Positions 24,213 through 32,299 of a stretch of DNA of 37,509 nt are shown in pieces. This DNA comes from JBJXGC01 sp046154545 (GTDB lineage: Bacteria > Chloroflexota > Dehalococcoidia > Tepidiformales > Tepidiformaceae): NCBI GenBank assembly GCA_046154545.1, contig JBJXGC010000025.1:1-37509 (forward strand), given 5' to 3'. Within the stretch, counting starts at the first letter, position 1, and each line of letters opens with the position of its first letter. Under the pieces are notes generated by a model. It did not search any database, was not told the origin of the DNA, and was given only the letters and a program-made list of their open reading frames with translations. The translations under genes were made by a program, and so were the position numbers.

Positions 24213-26600
24213 ATGGTGGTCTCGACCGGCACAGGCGGCTGGACCGGTCTTAGCCTGCTCAGCGGGATCTCCGTCGTCGAGGTAGCCCACCCGCTTACGG
24301 AATATGCCGGCACCGTCCTCGCCGGCCTCGGAGCGACCGTCTGGCTGGTGGAGACCGCCGATGGGTGCGCGACGCGCGGCCGGCGACCGTGGGCGCCGGG
24401 CGCCTCAGCGAGCCGCCGCAGCATCCCCTTCCTTGCTCGCAATCAGGGAAAGAAGAGCGCCGTATTTGACCCTGGGGTCCCGGGGGATGCCAGCGCATTG
24501 CGGCGGCTACTTTCCTCCGCTGACATAGTCATCGACCACGAGTCATCTCCATTTGCGGACGCGGCGTCCGCGGCAGGCGTGCCAGTGGTGCGAGTAACCG
24601 ACCCGGACGCCCTCGGCACCTCGCCGGTTGTAGGGTTCGCCGCCAGTGGAGCGCTTTCGTCGAGCGGCTGGCCGCAACAGCCTCCCTGTAGCGCGCCCTC
24701 CTGGCTGGCGCTCGACGCGGTGGGCACCTTCGCCGCCGTCATCGCGACCATCATCGTCCGGACCGCCCGCCGGGGCGGGCCCGTCCCCCACTTGAGCGAG
24801 GTGCCATACTCCGAAGCCGCTATCTCCGGCCTGACGAGCTGGACGCGCGCGCTGCACTCGTACCAGATGTCCACCGCCGGCCAGGGCGCCGAGTCCCGGC
24901 GGCTTGGCAGCGGGCCGTTCCCGATCTTTCCCTGCACCGACGGCTACGTGCGCGTCATCGCCTCCACACCCCGGCAGTGGCAGGCGTTTCTCAAGCTCCT
25001 CGGCGAGCCGGAGACCCTCATGGGTGATGAGTGGCAGTCGTTTCAGTTCCGGAACGAGAACTTCGACGCCCTCTTCTTCATTGCAAGCGAGATCCTCGCG
25101 ACTGAGTCTGCTGACGCGCTCTTTCACCGCGGACAGCATTACGGACTTCCGATCACGCCCGTGTTCGACATCGCGGCCGTCATGGCGGACGAGCACGTCA
25201 TCGCCCGCCGGCTCTTCGTAGACGTGCTCGACCCCGATCTCGGCCTGATCCGTGCGCTTCGCGCTCCGCTCCGGACCGCCGACCCGGAGGGCACCGTACT
25301 TCTCGACCCCGCCCCGGCGCTCGGGCAACACTCGGCCGAAGCCCGCTCACAGCTCCCACGGCAGCAAACCTCGCGTCCCCCGGCCGGCGATGCGCCGGCG
25401 ATGGCGCCCCTGAAGGGTCTTCGTGTGCTGAGCTTCGGCGTTGGCGCGGTCGTGCCCGAGGCGAGCTCGCTGCTGGCGCTCCTCGGCGCCGAGGTGATCA
25501 AAGTCGAATCGGCGAGCGGGCTCGACTTCTTCCGCTCGCTGGGCCTGGACTCCGGCGGCGGCATCAACGGCACACCCACCTTCAACCAGGCCAACCTCGG
25601 CGTGAAGAGCTGCGCCATCGATATGGCCAGCGAGGCGGGACGGGAAGTGGCCAGGAAGCTGATCGCGCAGTCGGACGTGATCATGGAGAACATGCGCGGC
25701 ACCGTGATGCGCAAGTGGGGCCTCGACTACGCGTCGGTCCGGGCGCTGAAGCCGGACATCATTTATATGAGCGCGCAGGGCCTCGGTGATGGGCCGTACG
25801 GTGATTGCACGACATACGGCCCGCATCTCCAGGGGTTCGCCGGGATGACCACGGTCTGGTCGCAACCCGGCGACCCCTATCCGGTGGGATCGACGCTCGC
25901 CTACCCGGACCAGCTCGCCGGGCGCCAGGCCCTCGCCGCGATCATGGCGGCACTCATCCGGAGGGACCGCGATGGCCTCGGCAGTTACCTCGATTGCACC
26001 CAATTTGAAGTGGCCGCCTGGGCAATCGCAGACAAGTTCCTCCAGCAGCAACTCCTTCCCTGCACCGTCGAGGGGATGGGCAACCGTAGTCTCGACTTCG
26101 CTCCACACGGCTGCTACCCATGTGCCGGCGACGACCGGTGGGTCGCGCTTGCCGTTGAAGACGACGCTCAGTGGTCGCGGTTCGCCGCCGCGGCCGGGCG
26201 CGGATGGGCGGGCGACCCGCGGTTCGTGAGGATGGAATCGCGCCTCGAGCACCACGTCGAGCTCGATCGGCTGGTGGCCGATTGGACTCGCACGATGAAC
26301 CCGGACGACATTGAGCGTCTGCTCCGGCGGCACGGTGTGCCCGTCTCGCGCCTGCTCAACGGCCAGACCCAGGCTGAGCACAAGACGATGCATGCCAGCG
26401 GGTTCTACGCCGCCATCTCCCACCCGGCCGTCGGGGTGCGTTGGTACAGCGGTCTGCCCTTCCGGCTCGACGGGGAACGGCCGATCGCCCGCAGGGCGCC
26501 ACTGCTCGGCGAACACTCAGAGCGGGTGTTCTTCGACATCCTGGGACTCGACCCCCTCGAGGTGAGCCGTCTCACGGCGATGGGCGCCATCGGATCGTGA
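24213..26600 (+). CDS. Fused double CaiB/BaiF CoA-transferase (inactive half + active half)
   Basis: About 795 residues, twice the family length. Domain 1 (about 10-375) has SLLSGISVVEVAHPL, LAGLGATVWLVE and a C-terminal ALGQHS. Its catalytic position is Leu167 in SWLALDAVG; the nearby Asp is one residue off register. A Gln/Arg/Pro/Ala linker follows (about 376-397). Domain 2 (about 400-795) has LKGLRVLSFGVG, LLGAEVIKVESASG and VIMENMRGTVM, Asp566 in AYPDQLAG at the catalytic position, then APHGCYPCAGDDRW and LLGEHSERVF. ATG 24213 has GGGGGA six bases upstream. The order (Asp-less, then Asp-bearing) is that of the two-gene pairs A and C. Divergent from importer 2 and followed by a carboxyltransferase 76 bases on. 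Confidence 0.9.
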   Translation: MVVSTGTGGWTGLSLLSGISVVEVAHPLTEYAGTVLAGLGATVWLVETADGCATRGRRPWAPGASASRRSIPFLARNQGKKSAVFDPGVPGDASALRRLLSSADIVIDHESSPFADAASAAGVPVVRVTDPDALGTSPVVGFAASGALSSSGWPQQPPCSAPSWLALDAVGTFAAVIATIIVRTARRGGPVPHLSEVPYSEAAISGLTSWTRALHSYQMSTAGQGAESRRLGSGPFPIFPCTDGYVRVIASTPRQWQAFLKLLGEPETLMGDEWQSFQFRNENFDALFFIASEILATESADALFHRGQHYGLPITPVFDIAAVMADEHVIARRLFVDVLDPDLGLIRALRAPLRTADPEGTVLLDPAPALGQHSAEARSQLPRQQTSRPPAGDAPAMAPLKGLRVLSFGVGAVVPEASSLLALLGAEVIKVESASGLDFFRSLGLDSGGGINGTPTFNQANLGVKSCAIDMASEAGREVARKLIAQSDVIMENMRGTVMRKWGLDYASVRALKPDIIYMSAQGLGDGPYGDCTTYGPHLQGFAGMTTVWSQPGDPYPVGSTLAYPDQLAGRQALAAIMAALIRRDRDGLGSYLDCTQFEVAAWAIADKFLQQQLLPCTVEGMGNRSLDFAPHGCYPCAGDDRWVALAVEDDAQWSRFAAAAGRGWAGDPRFVRMESRLEHHVELDRLVADWTRTMNPDDIERLLRRHGVPVSRLLNGQTQAEHKTMHASGFYAAISHPAVGVRWYSGLPFRLDGERPIARRAPLLGEHSERVFFDILGLDPLEVSRLTAMGAIGS

Positions 26601-26676
26601 GGCGCCATCCCGTACCGACGAAACACGTGCGCGCTGCACCCCCGGTGGGATGTCGCTGGCGGCAAGGAGAATCGAT

Positions 26677-28212
26677 GTGAGTTGGCAACCCGAGGTGCTC
26701 GAAATCGAGCGGCGCCGGGCGCGTGCGTTTGCGATGGGCGGCGAAGAGAAGGTGGCGCGCCACCATTCCATGGGGAAACTCACCATCCGTGAGCGGATCG
26801 CCGAGCTCACCGACCCCGGTTCATTCATGGAGCTTGGCGTTGCCGCCGGCTCCTACCTGGACCAAAGCGACGAGTCATTCACCCCGGACGCCTACATCTG
26901 CGGGCTCGCCACTATCGATGGCCGGCAGGTCGTGGTCGGTGGTGAGGACTTCACGATCAAAGGCGGCACCGAAGGTTCCAAGAAGCCCCACCTCGTCGAG
27001 AAGCTCGCCGGCGAGTACCAGATCCCGCTGGTGCTGCTGCACGATGGCGCCGGGTTCAATATCGGGACGCTGCTCAACACCCGAGGCGTTTCGATGCCCA
27101 CGGGCCTCGACTGGACACCACTGATCGACCTGCTCGGGACGGTGCCGGTGGTCGCCGGCATCATGGGTTCGGTCGCCGGCGGGCCCGCCGGCCGCGCGAT
27201 GCTCTCCCACTGGTCCGTCATGGTGAAGGACACCAGCGAGCTCTTCGCGGGCGGGCCTCCAGTCGTGAAACGCGCGATCGGCCTCGACGTCAAGAAGCAC
27301 GACCTCGGCGGCTCCCAGATCCACACCCGTCTCAGCGGGGCCGTCGCGAACGAAGCCGAAGATGAGCACCACTGCATCGAGATGATCCGCCAGTTCCTCT
27401 CCTATTTTCCGTCGAGCATCTGGCAGCTTCCGCCATACCGGGCGCCAACGGATCTCCCGGACCGCCGCGAAGAAGAGCTCCTCACGATCATCCCCCGCAA
27501 CCGCAAGCGCGGCTACGACATGCGGAAGCTCGTCCGCCTGGTCATCGACGATGGCGAGCTCTTCGAGATCCATCCGAACTGGGCGGGCTCACTGATCACC
27601 GGCCTGGCCCGCATGAACGGGCACGTTGTCGGCATCCTCGCCAACAACCCCATGGTCCGCGCCGGGGCGATGACCGTGGAAGCGGCCGATAAGCAAATTC
27701 ACTTCATGGAACTCTGCGACCAGTTCGGCATCCCGCTCGTCTACTTCGTCGATGTCCCCGGGCTCATGGTGGGCCCGGAGGCGGAGTCGACCGGCCTGAT
27801 CCGCAAAGGCATGACCGCCCTCTGGATGCTCAGCAAGCTCACCGTCCCGCTCTTTAACGTGAACGTTCGCCGCTGTTACGGCTTCGGCGGCACGATCACT
27901 CGCCGCCAGGGCCACACCATCGGATTCGCGTGGCCCTCGGCGGAGTTCGGTGGCATCCCCATCGAAGGCGGCGTCGATGCCGCCTTCCGGCGGATCATCG
28001 AGGAAGCCCCGGACCCCGAAGCCAAGCGCGCCGAGATCGGGGCTAAGCTCCAGCGCCTCATCTCTCCATTCCCCGCGGCCGAAGCCCTCGGCATCGAAGA
28101 CATCATCGACCCGCGCGACACCCGGCCCCGGCTCATCCGCGCTATCGAAGCAGCCGTCCCGGGGATGGGACGCCACCTCGGTCCACGGCCCAAAACGGGC
28201 GTCCGTCCCTGA
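26677..28212 (+). CDS. Acyl-CoA carboxylase carboxyltransferase subunit, type I
   Basis: About 511 residues. GTG 26677 with AAGGAGA upstream gives the N-terminus VSWQPEVLEIERRRARAFAMGG, which lines up with MSWEPEVNEIALRRQFALQMGG of the copy at 35973. The N-domain has LTIRERIAELTDPGSFMELG, VGGEDFTIKGG, LHDGAGFNIGT and GPPVVKRAIGLDVKKHDLGG. The C-domain has GYDMRKLVRLVIDDGELFEI, YFVDVPGLMVGPEAE and IDPRDTRPRLI. Probably co-transcribed with the CaiB fusion. The likely reaction is carboxylation of the acyl-CoA that the fusion enzyme makes, an inference from position only. Confidence 0.92.
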   Translation: MSWQPEVLEIERRRARAFAMGGEEKVARHHSMGKLTIRERIAELTDPGSFMELGVAAGSYLDQSDESFTPDAYICGLATIDGRQVVVGGEDFTIKGGTEGSKKPHLVEKLAGEYQIPLVLLHDGAGFNIGTLLNTRGVSMPTGLDWTPLIDLLGTVPVVAGIMGSVAGGPAGRAMLSHWSVMVKDTSELFAGGPPVVKRAIGLDVKKHDLGGSQIHTRLSGAVANEAEDEHHCIEMIRQFLSYFPSSIWQLPPYRAPTDLPDRREEELLTIIPRNRKRGYDMRKLVRLVIDDGELFEIHPNWAGSLITGLARMNGHVVGILANNPMVRAGAMTVEAADKQIHFMELCDQFGIPLVYFVDVPGLMVGPEAESTGLIRKGMTALWMLSKLTVPLFNVNVRRCYGFGGTITRRQGHTIGFAWPSAEFGGIPIEGGVDAAFRRIIEEAPDPEAKRAEIGAKLQRLISPFPAAEALGIEDIIDPRDTRPRLIRAIEAAVPGMGRHLGPRPKTGVRP

Positions 28213-28246
28213 GGTGGGCCGGAGGCCGGCCACGGCCTCCTCCACC
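28213..28246. terminator. Strong bidirectional terminator hairpin
   Basis: GGAGGCCG (28221-28228) and CGGCCTCC (28233-28240) form a perfect 8-base stem with a 4-base loop. It is extended by GGTGG (28213-28217) and CCACC (28242-28246). It lies between two convergent carboxyltransferase genes and could serve both. No long T tract. Confidence 0.65.
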
Positions 28247-28256
28247 TGCTCCCCTA

Positions 28257-29786
28257 TCAGTAGTCGCGGCCGAGTGCCACCTGGAGCGCCCGGATCAGCG
28301 TCCAGCGCGTGTCACGCGGGTCGATGACGTCATCGACGTATGCGGCGCCGGCGGCGCCCCACGGCCGTCCACCCTCCTCCCAGGTGGTGATCAACTCCTG
28401 GTACCGCTGGTCCAGCTCGGCGGGGGAGAGTCCTTCCTTCTCCAACTGTCCGCCGTAGGCCACGCGGACTCCGGCGTCCGGCGCCATGAACCCGATGCGG
28501 GCAGACGGCCAGGCGAAGGTGAACGTGTTGGGCGCATACGAACCGGACATGGCGAGGTAGGCCAACCCGTACGACTTGCGCACGATGACCGCCAGCCGCG
28601 GCACTTTGCAGGCTGCGAGCGCGCCGGTGAGGTCCATGATCTTCGCGATGACGCCCTGCGCTTCCTGCTGCTTTCCGATGAGCACGCCCGGCACGTCGTG
28701 AAAGAACAGCAGCGGGATGTTGAAGGTGTCGCACAGCTGGATGAACTTCGTCATCTTGACCGCCCCGTCGCCGCTGATGACGCCCGCCATGTACATCGAG
28801 TTGTTCGCGATCACGCCCACTGAGTGGCCGTCGAGCCGGGCGAAACCACAGACCGTGGCCTTCGCGAACTCCGGCTTGATGGGCATGAAGTGGCCGTCAT
28901 CGACGACGCTGCGGATGACTTTGAGCATGTCGAAAGCGCGGTTAATCTTGGGCGGCACGATCGTCGCGAGCGCTTCGTCCCGACGCTGGGGCGAATCGTT
29001 CGTCGGCTTCAGCGGTGGCCGATCGGAGGCGCGGGACGGGAGGAATCCGACCATCTCCCGGACGGCGGCCAGCGCGGCGTCCTCATCAGCGGTCACCATG
29101 TCGACCTGGCCGGTCACTTTGGCGTGCAGCTCGGGGCCGCCGAGTTCCTCGTCGGTCACCGTCTCGCTGATTGCCACCTGGACCAGCCGGGGGCTCGAGA
29201 TGGACATGCTCGACCCCTCAGTCATTACCACCCAGTCAGAGGTCCCTGCACGGAACGAGGACCCGCCGTAGCTGTTGCCGAGAATCGCCGTTAGGAGCGG
29301 GATCCGTTGCTCGGGCGGCAGGTGGCGCCCGCCGGCCAGCGCCGACCCTGTGCCCGCGCCGATCCTGGCAATCGTCCACCCCATGAGGTTCTGGATGCGG
29401 CCACCTCCGCCCTCCCCAAGCTCGATATGCGGGTACCCCTTCTCGTGGCAGAAGCTCATGACCCTGCTGTTCTTCCGGCTCGCCACTTCGCTCCCATCGG
29501 AGCCGCCGAGCACCGTCACATCCGTCGCGGATACGCCGACAATCCGGTTATCGATCCGGCCAAAGCCGCAGATAATGCCGTCGCCCGGGGTACGGTCGGC
29601 CCACTCGGGCTCGGTCGCGTGGGTGAGCATGCCCGTTTCGAAGAAGGTCCCCGGGTCGAGCAGCTTTTCGATCCGTTCGCGCGCCGTCAGCCGCGAGCGG
29701 CTGTGTTGCCGGGCGATTCGTTCCGGTCCGCCCATCGCCATCGCCCAGGCACGCATCCGCGCGAGCTCCTGCAAATCGTCGCTCAT
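28257..29786 (-). CDS. Acyl-CoA carboxylase carboxyltransferase subunit, type II
   Basis: 509 residues. SRLTARERIEKLLDPGTFFETG, GGSDGSEVASRKNSRVM, GEGGGGRIQNLMGW, GSSFRAGTSDW and VTDEELGGPELHAKVTGQ mark the N-domain. AFDMLKVIRSVVDDGHFMPI, LFFHDVPGVLIGKQQE, RKSYGLAYLAMSGSYAP and IDPRDTRWTLI mark the C-domain. The GGGGRI loop and RKSYG(L/M)AY(L/F)AM groups link it to the copy at 18803-20269 rather than to the three type I copies. The ATG at 29786 has GGGAG upstream. It is transcribed alone, convergent with the type I copy and divergent from the SnoaL-like gene. Confidence 0.92.
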   Translation of the reverse strand: MSDDLQELARMRAWAMAMGGPERIARQHSRSRLTARERIEKLLDPGTFFETGMLTHATEPEWADRTPGDGIICGFGRIDNRIVGVSATDVTVLGGSDGSEVASRKNSRVMSFCHEKGYPHIELGEGGGGRIQNLMGWTIARIGAGTGSALAGGRHLPPEQRIPLLTAILGNSYGGSSFRAGTSDWVVMTEGSSMSISSPRLVQVAISETVTDEELGGPELHAKVTGQVDMVTADEDAALAAVREMVGFLPSRASDRPPLKPTNDSPQRRDEALATIVPPKINRAFDMLKVIRSVVDDGHFMPIKPEFAKATVCGFARLDGHSVGVIANNSMYMAGVISGDGAVKMTKFIQLCDTFNIPLLFFHDVPGVLIGKQQEAQGVIAKIMDLTGALAACKVPRLAVIVRKSYGLAYLAMSGSYAPNTFTFAWPSARIGFMAPDAGVRVAYGGQLEKEGLSPAELDQRYQELITTWEEGGRPWGAAGAAYVDDVIDPRDTRWTLIRALQVALGRDY

Positions 29787-30009
29787 TTGAGCACTCCCAT
29801 CGGTTCAGAGTCGGCTGACGGGTTGGGCGCACACGCAGCCATCGGCGTCGGGGCCCGCTGCCTGGTCGAAATCCTACGCGCGTCGCGTGGTACGGCCACG
29901 CATCCGGGCATCTGTCCCAACGGGCCAAGAGGCGCGTTAGAAAGGGAGAGCTGTCGCGGCGTAGGATGGGGTCTGCGGGCCGTCGGTCTGCAAGCGGAGG
30001 ATGTGAGAA

Positions 30010-30393
30010 ATGACCAGCACGTCGCAGGCGAACCTGGATGTCGCCAAGAGGTTCTTCGAGGCGGGCGCCGGCGGCGACGTCGATGCCCTGCGCGCCTGTT
30101 ACGCCGCGGAAGCGAAGATCTGGCACAACGTGGACGGCAAGGAACAGACTGTTGACGAGAACCTCCGGATTTCCGGGTGGGTCCGGAAGAACGTTGCCGG
30201 CTACCGCTATGAGAATGTCCAGCGGCAAGCGACCGAAAGCGGCTTTCTCCAGCAGCATGTGATCCGCGGGACAAGCCGGAATGGCACCGAGCTGGCGATC
30301 GCTTCCTGCCTCGTGGCGCGCGTCGCGGACGGTAAGATCACCCGCCTCGATGAGTACATCGATTCGGCCGCCACCAGCGCGCTTTTCGCATGA
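30010..30393 (+). CDS. NTF2-like / SnoaL-like protein
   Basis: 127 residues with the cone-shaped NTF2/SnoaL pattern: NLDVAKRFFEAGAGGDVDALRACYAAEAKIWHN (helices and first strand), a central helix, and VARVADGKITRLDEYID, the typical final strands. Members include polyketide cyclases, isomerases and small-ligand binding proteins, so the activity cannot be named. GGAGG at 29996-30000 sets the ATG. It sits alone between the divergent carboxyltransferase and the converging importer 3 genes. A role in isomerising or binding a pathway intermediate is possible. Confidence 0.82.
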   Translation: MTSTSQANLDVAKRFFEAGAGGDVDALRACYAAEAKIWHNVDGKEQTVDENLRISGWVRKNVAGYRYENVQRQATESGFLQQHVIRGTSRNGTELAIASCLVARVADGKITRLDEYIDSAATSALFA

Positions 30394-30426
30394 GTGCGGG
30401 ACTCGGGTAGTCGCGGTCCGACCTTA

Positions 30427-30445
30427 GCTGGCATGCTGGGCCAGC
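30427..30445. terminator. Hairpin between convergent genes
   Basis: GCTGGC (30427-30432) and GCCAGC (30440-30445) form a 6-base stem with a 7-base loop between the SnoaL-like gene and the end of importer 3. No clear T tract. Confidence 0.35.
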
Positions 30446-30460
30446 AGTCTCGCCCCAGGA

Positions 30461-31351
30461 TTAGCGGCCACGGAGGCGTGGATCGAACACGTCGCGCACG
30501 TGGTCGCCGATCATGTTCACCGAGAGCACGAGCACGAAGATCGCGGCGCCCGGCGGGATACTCGCGAACCAGTGCTCCTCAAGGAAGCTCGATGCCTGGC
30601 GCAGCATGATCCCCCAGCTCGGGTTCGGCGGCTGGCTGCCGAGGCCGAGGTAAGCGAGGCTCGCTTCCGCGATGACAGCGATCCCGATGCCGAGCGACGC
30701 CTGAACGAGTATCGGCGCGAGCGAGTTCGGCACGATGTGCCGGAGGACCACTCGCGTCGGCCCGGCCCCGAGCGCGCGAGCGGCAAGGGCGTAGTCCATC
30801 TCCTTGATGACGAGCGCCGAGCCGCGCGCCAGCCGCGCATACGTCGGCATGAAGACGATGCCGATCGCGATCATCGCGTTCCGAATGCCCGGGCCGAGGC
30901 CCGCGATCACAGCCATGGCGAGCAGGATCGGCGGAAAGGCGAGAAGCGCGTCCATCACCCGCATGAGGAGCGTGTCGACCCAGCGGCCGGTATAGCCCGC
31001 CGCAAGCCCGATCGGCACGCCCAGGAGGATCGCGATACCCACCGAGATAAGGCCCACCTGGGCAGCGATCCTGCTCCCGTAGATGAGGCGGCTAAGCACG
31101 TCCCGGCCCAGGTCGTCCGTCCCAAGCAGGTGGTCCTTCGACGGGGGCCCGAACTGGAAGAAAAGGTCCTGCTCGGCCGGGTCGTGCGGCGCAAGAAGCG
31201 GCGCCGCTACGGCGCAAAGCACCACCGTGGCGACGACGAGCAGGGCGACGTAAACGGGGATGGTCCGCCGGTGGAGGCGTCCGGCGCGCCGGCGCCGGCG
31301 CAAGTCCTCGCCGATTGGCAGCACCGTGGCCTGCGCTTCGCCGGTGCTCAT
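30461..31351 (-). CDS. ABC importer permease, DppC/OppC type (importer 3)
   Basis: 296 residues. The first span is VYVALLVVATVVLCAVAAPLL. LGTDDLGRDVLSRLIYGSRI and the EAA loop ALVIKEMDYALAARALGAGP define the class, and the end is NMIGDHVRDVFDPRLRGR. It overlaps the DppB-like gene by four bases (ATGA). It is the last gene of the minus-strand importer 3 operon; no ATPase gene follows before the converging SnoaL-like gene. Confidence 0.93.
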   Translation of the reverse strand: MSTGEAQATVLPIGEDLRRRRRAGRLHRRTIPVYVALLVVATVVLCAVAAPLLAPHDPAEQDLFFQFGPPSKDHLLGTDDLGRDVLSRLIYGSRIAAQVGLISVGIAILLGVPIGLAAGYTGRWVDTLLMRVMDALLAFPPILLAMAVIAGLGPGIRNAMIAIGIVFMPTYARLARGSALVIKEMDYALAARALGAGPTRVVLRHIVPNSLAPILVQASLGIGIAVIAEASLAYLGLGSQPPNPSWGIMLRQASSFLEEHWFASIPPGAAIFVLVLSVNMIGDHVRDVFDPRLRGR

Positions 31352-32292
31352 CGCAGTTTCACGCGCGGGTCGATCAGTCCATACCCGAGGTCGACCGCGA
31401 GGTTGATGAACACGGTCACCGTCGCCACAAGCAGGACGACGCCCTGGACCACGACCAGCTCGCGGAAGAGGATCGAATCGACCGCGAGCCGCCCAAGCCC
31501 GGGAAGAGCGAACACTACCTCTATGATGATCGATCCGCTCAGGAGCTGGCCGACGACTATCCCGAGGACCGTCAGCACCGGGATCAGCGAGTTCCGGACG
31601 ACGTGCCGGATGACGACGGTCGACTCCTTCAGTCCTTTCGCCCGCGCGGTCCGAACGTAATCGTTGTTCATCGCATCGACCACGCTCGATCGCACCATCC
31701 GCGTCAGGATCGCGCTCGCGGGCAGTGCCAGGGAAACCGCCGGAAGCACCAGCGACCGGACGCTGTCGATCGGCTTCTCGCCTAACGGCACGAACCCGAA
31801 CGATTGGAACCAGTGCAGCTTCACGGAGAACACGGTCAGGAGGATCAGCGCCAGCCAGAACCCCGGGATTGCAATCCCGGAGGCCGCGAATACCGACGCG
31901 AGCCGGTCGAGCAACGAATTTCGGTTCGCGCCGGCCAGTACACCGAGCGGCAGCGCGATCGCGATCGCGAGTGTCGCCGCCATCAGGGTGAGCTGAAACG
32001 TCAAGGGCATTCGATCCGTGATCAGGTTCGAGACCGACTCGTTCGACCGGTAGGAACGGCCAAGGTCGCCCCGCACCGCGTTGCCGAGCCAGTCCAGGTA
32101 TTGCCGGTAGAGCGGCTTGTCCAGTCCGAGCAGATCCCGCGCCTGCTCATAGGCCTGGGGGTCCGCCTCCAGCCCCACCATCGCCCGGGCAGGGTCTCCG
32201 GGCACAATCCTGAGCACCAGGAAGATCGTGATCGACATGAAGAACAGGATCGGCACCACCGCGAGCAGCCGCCGGACGATGTACGCGCCCAT
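31348..32292 (-). CDS. ABC importer permease, DppB/OppB type (importer 3)
   Basis: About 314 residues from ATG 32292, which has GAGG seven bases upstream. MGAYIVRRLLAVVPILFFM is the first span. LGLDKPLYRQYLDWLGNAVRGDLG and the EAA loop VVDAMNNDYVRTARAKGL with HVVRNSLIPVLT follow. The open frame extends back to 32400 inside the CaiB gene, but that part is not permease-like. It begins seven bases after the CaiB stop, so the CoA-transferase and the permease are on one message. Confidence 0.92.
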   Translation of the reverse strand: MGAYIVRRLLAVVPILFFMSITIFLVLRIVPGDPARAMVGLEADPQAYEQARDLLGLDKPLYRQYLDWLGNAVRGDLGRSYRSNESVSNLITDRMPLTFQLTLMAATLAIAIALPLGVLAGANRNSLLDRLASVFAASGIAIPGFWLALILLTVFSVKLHWFQSFGFVPLGEKPIDSVRSLVLPAVSLALPASAILTRMVRSSVVDAMNNDYVRTARAKGLKESTVVIRHVVRNSLIPVLTVLGIVVGQLLSGSIIIEVVFALPGLGRLAVDSILFRELVVVQGVVLLVATVTVFINLAVDLGYGLIDPRVKLR

Positions 32293-32299
32293 GTCAGCC

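Noticed and set aside
25347..26516. 389-codon minus-strand open frame
   Set aside because: Antisense to the CaiB-CaiB fusion, low-complexity composition, no motifs.
29787..30009. Possible small gene or promoter in the 223-base divergent gap
   Set aside because: Open frames here are shadows without motifs. A TTAGAA/TAGGAT pair has a 19-base spacer and is too weak to call.
30500..31660. 386-codon plus-strand open frame rich in charged residues
   Set aside because: Antisense to two clear permease genes; the charge pattern is the complement of membrane-spanning codons.
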